DNA of 7,923 bases, from assembly GCA_016873405.1 (NCBI GenBank), contig VGXH01000074.1:1-7923 (forward strand). The letters are read 5' to 3'. This DNA comes from a bacterium (lineage in GTDB: Bacteria; Krumholzibacteriota; Krumholzibacteria; LZORAL124-64-63). This document shows positions 1-5,923 of this stretch, piece by piece. Made by a program: the position numbers and the translations under genes. The notes under the pieces were generated by a model. It ran no database searches. It saw nothing but the letters and a program-made list of their open reading frames with translations, and was not told where the DNA came from. The first letter of the stretch is position 1; the number at the start of each line of letters is the position of its first letter.

Positions 1-2
1 GG

Positions 3-830
3 GGGTGTGGACGCAGCCACGATGTCGCCACACACCCGGACGGATCCGCGCCCGGCTTGCGCGAGCCGGAAACCAAGCTGCTCGAACTGGGCGACGCGGG
101 ATCGCTGGCGCGCGACGGGGGCGGTGACGAGCTGGCGATTCCGGTCGACGACATCGCCCTCGATCCGGCGCCGCAGTGCGCGCTGCCCACCGAGGCCGGT
201 TACCTGCCGGTTGAGCTGCTCGGCCCTCTGCACGAGTCGTTGGCCACGCACGGGGTGCTGACCGACGAGATCGCCGCCGACCTGGCGCTCGCCGAGAGAG
301 CTCTCCGCGCCGGCCGCGAAGCGCACGCCCGCGAATCGCTGGCGCGTGTTCGCGCAGCGCTCGAACGCGCTGGCGGCGCGCACGACGGCGACGACGCTGC
401 CGACGGAGCGGGCTATGTGCGGTCCATCGTGCTCCGCTTGGACATGCTGCAGGCCCTGGGCGACCTGCGCAGCGCCCGCGTCGATCCCGTCGCGATGGCT
501 GCCCAGGCGCATGCGCTCGCCTACCCCGGCGACAAGTCCTTCTTGGACTGCTGGAAACGCTGCCTGGAGGGCAAGATCCGCGAGGCGGCCAATGAACTCA
601 TCCAGGACCTCGGCGGCACCGTTTCCGGCATCGTCAAGACGATGATCAACAACTGCATCGACGGCGCGGTCGCGGGTCTCATCGCCGGTTCCATCACCGG
701 AGCCGGGGCGTTGATCACCGCGCTGCAGGGCTGTCTGCTGGCCATCAACGTGGACATCATGGTGCAGGTGGCGGACTTCCTGTGCGACGTGGCCTGGGGT
801 GCGGCGGTCTGCGCCTGGGATTGCTGGTAG
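3..830 (+). CDS. Unrecognised protein, C-terminal part, with Cys/Gly-rich hydrophobic tail (5' end outside window)
   Basis: The frame is open from the left edge (first full codon at 3), so the true start is probably upstream; an in-frame TTG at 57 has no convincing Shine-Dalgarno. About 275 residues are visible, ending in TAG at 828-830. Numbered from the TTG, residues 50-140 are Ala/Arg/Leu-rich helices (LLGPLHESLATHGVLTDEIA onward) that loosely recall the helical FIMAH type of domain. Residues 165-257 are quite different: they hold seven cysteines (165, 169, 200, 226, 243, 252, 256) and a small-residue hydrophobic stretch (IDGAVAGLIAGSITGAG), ending in AWDCW. The Cys spacing plus the Gly/Ala-rich core is loosely like exported Cys-rich peptide toxins such as halocin C8, but this is pattern similarity only. 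A hairpin follows the gene, separating it from the downstream operon. That it is coding is fairly sure; function is unknown. Confidence 0.75.
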   Translation, partial: GCGRSHDVATHPDGSAPGLREPETKLLELGDAGSLARDGGGDELAIPVDDIALDPAPQCALPTEAGYLPVELLGPLHESLATHGVLTDEIAADLALAERALRAGREAHARESLARVRAALERAGGAHDGDDAADGAGYVRSIVLRLDMLQALGDLRSARVDPVAMAAQAHALAYPGDKSFLDCWKRCLEGKIREAANELIQDLGGTVSGIVKTMINNCIDGAVAGLIAGSITGAGALITALQGCLLAINVDIMVQVADFLCDVAWGAAVCAWDCW

Positions 831-845
831 TGAGTCGGGGATTCC

Positions 846-875
846 GCGGGTGGGGCCGTTCTCGGCCTCACCCGC
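846..875 (+). terminator. Strong GC hairpin after the first gene, probable terminator
   Basis: A 13-bp stem (GCGGGTGGGGCCG at 846-858 pairing with CGGCCTCACCCGC at 863-875) contains one G-U wobble and closes on a TTCT tetraloop. It lies 16 bases after the stop codon of the first gene and just before the promoter of the next operon. No T-tract follows, so it would be a U-less terminator or an mRNA 3'-end stabiliser. The stem is read directly; the role is inferred from position. Confidence 0.6.
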
Positions 876-881
876 ACCCGG

Positions 882-911
882 TTGACGCGGCCTCGCAAAA
901 AGTGGCACAAT
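882..911 (+). promoter_or_regulatory. Candidate sigma70-type promoter of the anti-sigma/lipoprotein operon
   Basis: TTGACG at 882-887 (5 of 6 to TTGACA) is followed after 18 bases by CACAAT at 906-911 (4 of 6 to TATAAT). A TGG just before the -10 gives an extended -10 (TGn). Transcription would begin near 918, leaving a leader of roughly 118 bases before the TTG start at 1036. It lies immediately after the hairpin that ends the previous gene. Confidence 0.5.
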
Positions 912-954
912 CGACGGCGAGGTCTTGAAGAAGCGGTCGCCGGGGAGTTCCCTC

Positions 955-977
955 GGCGGAGCCGGCGGAGCCGGCGG
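955..977 (+). repeat. Short tandem repeat GGCGGAGCC in the operon leader
   Basis: Two exact copies of the 9-mer GGCGGAGCC (955-963, 964-972) and a partial third (GGCGG, 973-977) lie in the untranslated leader of the anti-sigma gene. Such GC-rich short repeats can arise by slippage; no function is evident. Confidence 0.55.
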
Positions 978-1022
978 TGCGCGCGGGGTTTCAACGCGGG
1001 CAGTGGGGGCCGGCAACAGGCC

Positions 1023-1028
1023 AAGGAG
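1023..1028 (+). promoter_or_regulatory. Ribosome binding site that fixes a TTG start
   Basis: AAGGAG at 1023-1028 is 7 bases before TTG at 1036. No ATG or GTG in the same frame nearby has a comparable site, and the frame upstream is a low-complexity Gly/Ala/Arg stretch, so this site sets the anti-sigma start. Confidence 0.7.
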
Positions 1029-1035
1029 CAACGAA

Positions 1036-1785
1036 TTGGCAGCCGAGCGGGATGTTCTCAGCGCGCGCGAGCGCTACGAGTGCGTGGAACCCGCGCTCGG
1101 CGCCGAGCTCTGGCGGCGCGACCTGCCCGCGTGTGAACCGGCGCTGGCGGCCCGACTGGATCGGCACCTCGATGTCTGCGACGCCTGCCGGCTTGAACGG
1201 GTCGTGCAGGCGGTGCTTGCGGAGGGCCTGCTGACCGAAGCGCTCGGGGCGGCGCGCCCACCGGCGGCGGCCCGGCGTCCGGGGCCGATCGCCACCGGCG
1301 GCTGGGTGGCGCTGGCGGCTTCGCTGGCGCTGGCGGTTCTGGTGCCGCCCGGGGCGCTCCGCCCGGAAACGACGCGCAGCGGCGCGCCGGTGGGCGGTTT
1401 CCTGCGGCCGGTCGAAGGTGAAGTCGTGGCCGACACCCCGCATCTGCAATGGCGACCGGTGCCGGGAGCGACCGCCTACGAAGTGACCCTCGACCGGATT
1501 GGCGGCGACTTCCGCTGGACGGCCCGCGCCGACGCCAGCCGTCTGGTTCCGACGGACGCGCAGGCGGTGCCCGGCCCCGGACGCTACCGGGTGATCGTGC
1601 GCGCCATTCCCGACGATCTGACGCCACCGGAGGGACTGAGCGTGACCTTCGAGCGCGGCAGCGTCGGCAAACAGATCTCGTATCGGCTCCGTGCCGCCCC
1701 GTGGCCCCTCCACCTGCTCGGTTTGGCCGGGCTGGCGGCGGGACTGTCGGGTCTGGTCCGGCGTCGCACGCAACGGGCGTTCTGA
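1036..1785 (+). CDS. Membrane anti-sigma-like protein: zf-HC2 zinc finger, TM, FN3-like extracytoplasmic domain, second TM
   Basis: Predicted 249-residue protein starting at TTG. The cytoplasmic N-terminus has the zinc-binding anti-sigma signature HLDVCDAC (His44, Cys48, Cys51), with Cys16 or Cys33 as the likely fourth ligand. A hydrophobic segment at about 89-106 is the first transmembrane helix. Residues 120-206 form a beta-rich domain with the pattern PHLQWRPVPGATAYEVTLDR, typical of FN3-like modules. A second hydrophobic helix (about 223-241) is followed by RRRTQR, which fits a cytoplasmic C-terminus. Proteins of this family hold an ECF sigma factor at the membrane until a signal releases it. 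The only sigma gene in the window is about 4 kb away at 5924, so partnership is inferred. The ZU5-like lipoprotein follows after 14 bases, so the two are an operon. Alternative: a zinc-finger membrane sensor that is not an anti-sigma factor. Confidence 0.82.
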   Translation: MAAERDVLSARERYECVEPALGAELWRRDLPACEPALAARLDRHLDVCDACRLERVVQAVLAEGLLTEALGAARPPAAARRPGPIATGGWVALAASLALAVLVPPGALRPETTRSGAPVGGFLRPVEGEVVADTPHLQWRPVPGATAYEVTLDRIGGDFRWTARADASRLVPTDAQAVPGPGRYRVIVRAIPDDLTPPEGLSVTFERGSVGKQISYRLRAAPWPLHLLGLAGLAAGLSGLVRRRTQRAF

Positions 1786-1799
1786 CCCGGAGGCAGTCC

Positions 1800-2597
1800 A
1801 TGCGCTACCACACCATCAGCCAGAACATCCGCGGACGCGTCGCGCACAGCTTCATCCCGCTGATCGTGCTCCTGGCGTTGGCGCCCGGTTGTGGGGGCCA
1901 CCGCGACGGAGCGGCGACGCCGCTGCGGGCCGACCTCGAGTCAGCCCTGCCGGCGCTGACGCCGTCCAGCCCCGCCGAGCGGCAGTGGCAGAAGCTGTTG
2001 GCCAGACTCTGGGCCCGGAGCGACCACGACGATTGGGATGTCATCTCCGGCTGGATCGACCCCGCCACGGGCGGCGTCGTGTCAGGCGTGCCGGACAGTT
2101 GGCCCGACGCCTTCGAGTTCGCGATCAGCATCCCGCCCGGAGCGATCGAACCGCGCGGCTTGGGCGTCAGGGAGCCACCGGTCGACCCGGACCCCTTGAT
2201 GGAGATTGCGATCCTCGTGCCCCGCTACGATCCCGACCTGCCGCCCAAGCAGCAGCATGTCGCCGTATACCAGATGCTGCCGCACGGCCTGCAGTTCAAC
2301 ACTCCAGCCACGGTCACCTTCTGTTATCCGCCTTGGCGCAATCCGTGCGAGAGCTACGCGAAGTTCTATTTCTGGCGCGAGAACGAGGACGGGGATTGGG
2401 TTTACTACCTGTCGGATTTCGAGATCCTCGTGCCGACGCCCGGCGGCGATCCGCGGGTCGGACTGCAGTTCACGACGACGCATTTCTCGCGTTGGGGCAT
2501 GCAGAACGGCGCCGGCGGCGAGGGTATCGTGGACCCGGACAGCTTGGACGTGCCGCCGCCGCCGCTGCCCCAGGTGCAGCCACACGGCGGCAACTGA
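1800..2597 (+). CDS. ZU5-like domain lipoprotein
   Basis: Predicted 265-residue exported lipoprotein. The ATG at 1800 has GGAGG six bases upstream. The N-terminus has arginines 11 and 13, a hydrophobic core (FIPLIVLLALA) and a lipobox-like LAPGC with Cys31 as lipidation site. Residues about 90-234 follow the ZU5-like pattern of bacterial surface proteins: GGVVSG, then the strand AISIPPGAI (108-116), then VYQMLPHGLQFNTPATVTFCY (156-176, the usual 'GL.F..P.tv.. Y' segment), an acidic DGDWVYY stretch and a final TTTHFSRWGM (225-234). HFS at 228-230 matches the self-cleavage tripeptide of animal ZU5 proteins such as PIDD; whether it cleaves here is unknown. The C-terminus is a Pro-rich tail. It is co-transcribed with the anti-sigma-like gene and converges with the CHAT gene. 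The domain call rests on pattern recognition by eye. Confidence 0.78.
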   Translation: MRYHTISQNIRGRVAHSFIPLIVLLALAPGCGGHRDGAATPLRADLESALPALTPSSPAERQWQKLLARLWARSDHDDWDVISGWIDPATGGVVSGVPDSWPDAFEFAISIPPGAIEPRGLGVREPPVDPDPLMEIAILVPRYDPDLPPKQQHVAVYQMLPHGLQFNTPATVTFCYPPWRNPCESYAKFYFWRENEDGDWVYYLSDFEILVPTPGGDPRVGLQFTTTHFSRWGMQNGAGGEGIVDPDSLDVPPPPLPQVQPHGGN

Positions 2598-2604
2598 CTC
2601 CGGG

Positions 2605-5600
2605 CTAGCGAGCGGATTCGATCAGGCGGAAGAAGGCCCAGTAGTACGGATGACGCGTGCGTTCGCTTTGCGCGCGCACGCGCTGCTGCGCAGCCCGCAA
2701 GGCGGCAGCCGGATCGGTCCCGCGCGCGAACTCCTCATAGAACGCCAGCGCCAGATCGCGCGCCGTCCGATCGTCCACGCGCATGGACGACGCGATCACG
2801 CGCCGTGCGCCCGCCGCCAGGAAGGCGCCCGCCAAGTCCGCCGAACCGGCGCCGACGTGTCGTCGCCGCGTGCCATCGCAACAGGAGAGGAACACGAGGT
2901 CGGCCAGCAGCGGCGTGGACGCGATCATCGGCAGCGTGGGGGAGTCGCCGGGAGCATCGCCGGCCAGCTGCAACACGGCGCCGCCGCCGCTGACGACGGC
3001 ATGCGTCGCGAAATGGATGACCGCGGCGCGCTCGAGGCCGGCTGTCCGCAGCCCGGGCCACGAGGCCTCGTCGCCGAGGCACGCTCGCGCCGGCCCGCCG
3101 CGCCAGGCCGCCGCCACGGCGCGCGCCTCGTCCTCGGCGTGATGCAGCGGCGCCAGTTCTTCGGGCAGGCCGGCCGCGCCGTTGACTCCGGCCGCCAGCA
3201 GCAGGCCGCCACCGGTACCGGCGTCGCGGCCGCGAACGACGGGATCCGCCGCCGCAGACCTCAGCTGCAGTTCGACCACCGGGCCCAGTTCGAGCAGCGC
3301 CGGACCGGCGGCCTCCGTCATGAGCGCGGCCCAAGGAAGGCCCTGCAGGATGTCGTCGGCCAGGACGTGGAGCGGCGCGTCCGCCGGCCAGCCGTCCAGC
3401 GCCGTGCCCAGCACCGCGCGGGCGAGGCGCGCCGCGGCCGTGAAGTCCGGTTCGCGGCGCGGCGTCGCCGCGTCCGCCAGCACCGGCGCCGCCAGCCGCA
3501 GCAACTCCGGCCGCGCGGGCAGATCGTACCGCTCCGTGCGATGTGCATCGACATACCAGGCGTGCGCGCGGGTCTCGCCGACGAGCGTGATGACCAGACG
3601 GGCGCCGGCGGGCTGCGCCGCCAGCCAATCGCGCGGTCGGAACCCGACGGTGGCGGCGAACGGATCGCCCGCGCCGAGAAAGGCGAGCGCGTGCGCAAGA
3701 GCGCCCTCGTCGTCGCCGACCGCGGCGCGCGCGGCCGCGGCTTCCAGGGCGATGTCGCGGCGCAGATGCTCGGTGAAGATCGCGAACTCGCGCGTGGGGG
3801 CGCCTTCGGTGCGCGCCAGCTCCGTCGCCGCGCTCCGCAGCGCGCGCGCGCCGCGGTCCGCCGCGCCGGTCGTGCGCAGGGCTCGCGCCTGTTCGAAACG
3901 CAGCCGCGCCGTCAGGTCGGCCGGCGTGTACGGCGTGATCAGCGAATCGGCGCGCGCCAGCGGCGCCAGGGCGCGCGCGGCGCGCCCCTCCTCGTTGTGT
4001 GCACGCCCAAGAAATACCAACGTCGACAGGCGCGTGCGGAAACCCGACCCGAAGCGGCCGTCGTCGGCTGTCGCGGCGAACAGATCGCGAGCGGATTGCC
4101 ACTGCCCCAGCTCGAGGAGGCAGTGTCCCAAGTGGAAGCGGCTGGAGGCGCGCTGGTCCGGGGACCCCTCGGCCTCGGCAGCGGCCAGCGAGGAGCGGAA
4201 GGCGGTGGCGGCCGCCGTCAGATCGCCGCGCCGCTGGGCCAGCTTGCCGGTGACGAGGTGGTAAAGCCAGAGCTTGCCCTCGCCCCCCCGCCGCCCGACC
4301 GCGACACCCGCGCGGGCCAGGGCTTCGGCGGCGGCTTCGTACTCGCCCTGGCCCAGATGGTATTCGGCGGTAGCCGTTTCGTAGTCGGCAACCAGGTTCT
4401 GGTCTGGCGTCGCGTCGTGCAGCGCGGCGCGCAGATGCTGCAGGCGCGCCACAGAGCGCAACGCCAGTTCGGGGCGACCCAGTTCCAGCTGTTGGCGGAT
4501 GAGTCCGATATGCAGGCGCGCCTCGTCCGCGGCGAGGCTGGCGCCCGGCGCCCGCTGGCTTGCCCGAGTCAGGAGCTCGGTCACCTTGGCGTAGTTCCCA
4601 ATCTGGCAGTAGTACTCGGCCTCGAGCAACGGCAGCATGGCCTGGTTGCGCGCGTCGTCGTAGGCTTGGACCCAGACGCGGGCGCGCTCCTGGTAGACCA
4701 GACACGAATCGAGCCGGCCGATGAGCCGCATGTCATTCGCCAGGTTCATCAGGTTGCGCGGGACGTTCAGTGAGTCCGCCATGGCGAGGCTGTGCGCGAG
4801 GGTGCGGCGATCGAACTCCAGCGCCAGGTCGGGCCGGCCGAGCGCTCCGGCCAGCGCGGCCGCCTTGTCGGTGGCGTCCAGAAACAGCCAGGGGAGATCG
4901 TGCGCCTGTGCATAATCCGACGCCCGGCGCAGCAGCGCCAGCGCCGCCGCGGATTCGCGGCGCTCCTGACGGAGCGAAGCCGCGAGCACGAGATAGCGGC
5001 CGCGCCAGGACGAGCTGCCCAGCGCGTCGGCCAGGCGCGCGCCGGCCGCCGCCGCGTGCAGGGCGTCATCCAGACGATCGGCGCGCAACAGGTAGCGCGC
5101 GACGTGATACCACTCGCGGACCGCCAGCCGCGGGCCCACCGGTTCGCTGGGCGCGAGTAAGGCCAGTAGCCGTTGGACGGCTACCAGCGGCGCGCCGCCA
5201 TCGGCTTCGACCATCGCGAGCTTCTGCTCGGCCAGCGCCCGGTCCAGCCGGCTCAATGCGGCGGAGAGCGCCGCGGCACGGCGGTAGCCGGCGCCACGCG
5301 AGCCGTAACCGTACTCGCGGCAGTCCTGCGCGAACCAATAGGCCGCCGGCGTCCGCACGCTGTCCACCCGCGCCGCCAGGTCGGCCGCCAACTCCTCGCC
5401 GCGGTGCAGTAGGTACTCGTAGCGGGTGGCGGCCTCGAGCCAAAGCAGACTGGCAGGTTCTGCGCGCCACAGCGCGTAGAGACGATCGCCAGACCCGCTC
5501 CGCGTGGCGGGCCGCTGGATCGCGATCTCCAGGCTGTCGAACAGGGCCAACCGGCGCTCGCCCGCGGTATCGAGGACAGCAACGGCTCCAGTGCCGGCGC

Positions 5601-5790
5601 GAAGGTGTTGGGCCAGCTCGTCGGAACACGGAACGCCGGTCAGATCGATCGCGGTCGTCACGTTCGCGGGGTCGGCGATGGTGCCGGCGGGCGACGTGGT
5701 TCGGCGGCCGCACGCGCCGGCCGCAAGCGCCAGCGCCAGCGCCAGTGCAACGGGCAGCGAGAGGGAATCCGGGCGAGGAAGGCCGGCCAC
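2605..5790 (-). CDS. TPR-repeat lipoprotein with C-terminal CHAT (caspase-like) protease domain
   Basis: Predicted 1061 residues from GTG at 5790. This start has GGAG six bases upstream and gives a compact signal peptide (Arg, then ALALALAAGAC) with Cys27 as a weak-consensus lipobox cysteine. An in-frame ATG at 5862 would add 24 residues, but has no good ribosome site, gives an overlong n-region and overlaps the sigma promoter. Residues about 176-670 are helical TPR-type repeats, clearest at 507-540 (WLYHLVTGKLAQRRGDLTAA), 547-578 and 585-617. Residues about 731-1061 are a CHAT domain: HVLADDILQGLPWAALM, the His motif VIHFATHAVV (His930), the Cys motif LVFLSCCDG (Cys971, family form LSAC[ED]T), then GAFLAAGARRVI, Fy..f..G and the closing HPYYWAFFRL. 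CHAT proteins are clan CD peptidases related to caspases and separase, so both catalytic residues being present suggests an active protease; TPRs would recognise the partner or substrate. It is divergent from the sigma gene and convergent with the ZU5-like lipoprotein gene. Confidence 0.88.
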   Translation of the reverse strand: MAGLPRPDSLSLPVALALALALAAGACGRRTTSPAGTIADPANVTTAIDLTGVPCSDELAQHLRAGTGAVAVLDTAGERRLALFDSLEIAIQRPATRSGSGDRLYALWRAEPASLLWLEAATRYEYLLHRGEELAADLAARVDSVRTPAAYWFAQDCREYGYGSRGAGYRRAAALSAALSRLDRALAEQKLAMVEADGGAPLVAVQRLLALLAPSEPVGPRLAVREWYHVARYLLRADRLDDALHAAAAGARLADALGSSSWRGRYLVLAASLRQERRESAAALALLRRASDYAQAHDLPWLFLDATDKAAALAGALGRPDLALEFDRRTLAHSLAMADSLNVPRNLMNLANDMRLIGRLDSCLVYQERARVWVQAYDDARNQAMLPLLEAEYYCQIGNYAKVTELLTRASQRAPGASLAADEARLHIGLIRQQLELGRPELALRSVARLQHLRAALHDATPDQNLVADYETATAEYHLGQGEYEAAAEALARAGVAVGRRGGEGKLWLYHLVTGKLAQRRGDLTAAATAFRSSLAAAEAEGSPDQRASSRFHLGHCLLELGQWQSARDLFAATADDGRFGSGFRTRLSTLVFLGRAHNEEGRAARALAPLARADSLITPYTPADLTARLRFEQARALRTTGAADRGARALRSAATELARTEGAPTREFAIFTEHLRRDIALEAAAARAAVGDDEGALAHALAFLGAGDPFAATVGFRPRDWLAAQPAGARLVITLVGETRAHAWYVDAHRTERYDLPARPELLRLAAPVLADAATPRREPDFTAAARLARAVLGTALDGWPADAPLHVLADDILQGLPWAALMTEAAGPALLELGPVVELQLRSAAADPVVRGRDAGTGGGLLLAAGVNGAAGLPEELAPLHHAEDEARAVAAAWRGGPARACLGDEASWPGLRTAGLERAAVIHFATHAVVSGGGAVLQLAGDAPGDSPTLPMIASTPLLADLVFLSCCDGTRRRHVGAGSADLAGAFLAAGARRVIASSMRVDDRTARDLALAFYEEFARGTDPAAALRAAQQRVRAQSERTRHPYYWAFFRLIESAR

Positions 5791-5796
5791 GGCACG

Positions 5797-5800
5797 CTCC
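5797..5800 (-). promoter_or_regulatory. Ribosome binding site supporting the GTG start of the CHAT gene
   Basis: On the minus strand GGAG (plus-strand CTCC at 5797-5800) lies six bases before GTG at 5790. The upstream ATG at 5862 has only a weak GGCGG directly against the start codon. This and the signal-peptide geometry favour the GTG. Confidence 0.55.
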
Positions 5801-5833
5801 GACCTGGCGACGACCACCGGTGCGCCGTTGAGA

Positions 5834-5862
5834 TGGACACCCGAGCCAACGTCCCGTATCAT
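5834..5862 (+). promoter_or_regulatory. Candidate sigma70-type promoter of the sigma-factor gene
   Basis: TGGACA at 5834-5839 (5 of 6 to TTGACA) and TATCAT at 5857-5862 (5 of 6 to TATAAT) are separated by exactly 17 bases. Transcription would start near 5869, giving a leader of about 55 bases before ATG 5924. It is the best promoter match found in the window, in an otherwise very GC-rich region. Confidence 0.6.
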
Positions 5863-5877
5863 CCGCCAGGACGCCGG

Positions 5878-5896
5878 CGACGGGAGTTTCCCGTCG
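5878..5896. repeat. Perfect 8-bp inverted repeat in the sigma/CHAT divergent region
   Basis: CGACGGGA (5878-5885), spacer GTT, TCCCGTCG (5889-5896) is a perfect palindrome with a 3-base centre. It sits just downstream of the predicted sigma transcription start and 27 bases before the ATG. It could be an operator for a dimeric regulator or an mRNA hairpin that controls translation of the sigma factor, which lacks a clear Shine-Dalgarno. The repeat is directly visible; the role is inferred. Confidence 0.65.
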
Positions 5897-5923
5897 AGCT
5901 CTCATCTTACCCGCTGGACCACG

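Noticed and set aside
925..1035. Upstream TTG (925) as the start of the anti-sigma gene
   Set aside because: It lies about 7 bases after the predicted transcription start with no ribosome site, and would add a Gly/Ala/Arg low-complexity stretch; TTG 1036 has AAGGAG at ideal spacing.
991..1773. Long minus-strand open frames opposite the anti-sigma gene
   Set aside because: Arg/Pro-rich shadows; the plus strand encodes a coherent zinc finger, two membrane helices and an FN3-like domain.
2206..4773. Very long plus-strand open frame (855 codons) antisense to the CHAT gene
   Set aside because: Its translation is Arg/Gly/Gln-rich with no domain pattern, it overlaps both the ZU5-like gene and the CHAT gene, and the minus-strand CHAT protein has clear family motifs. 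It is a GC-rich shadow.
5870..5891. ECF-type promoter on the minus strand (GGAAAC then CGTC) for the CHAT gene
   Set aside because: The two elements are only 12 bases apart, whereas ECF promoters usually need about 16-17, and GGAAAC is part of the palindrome.
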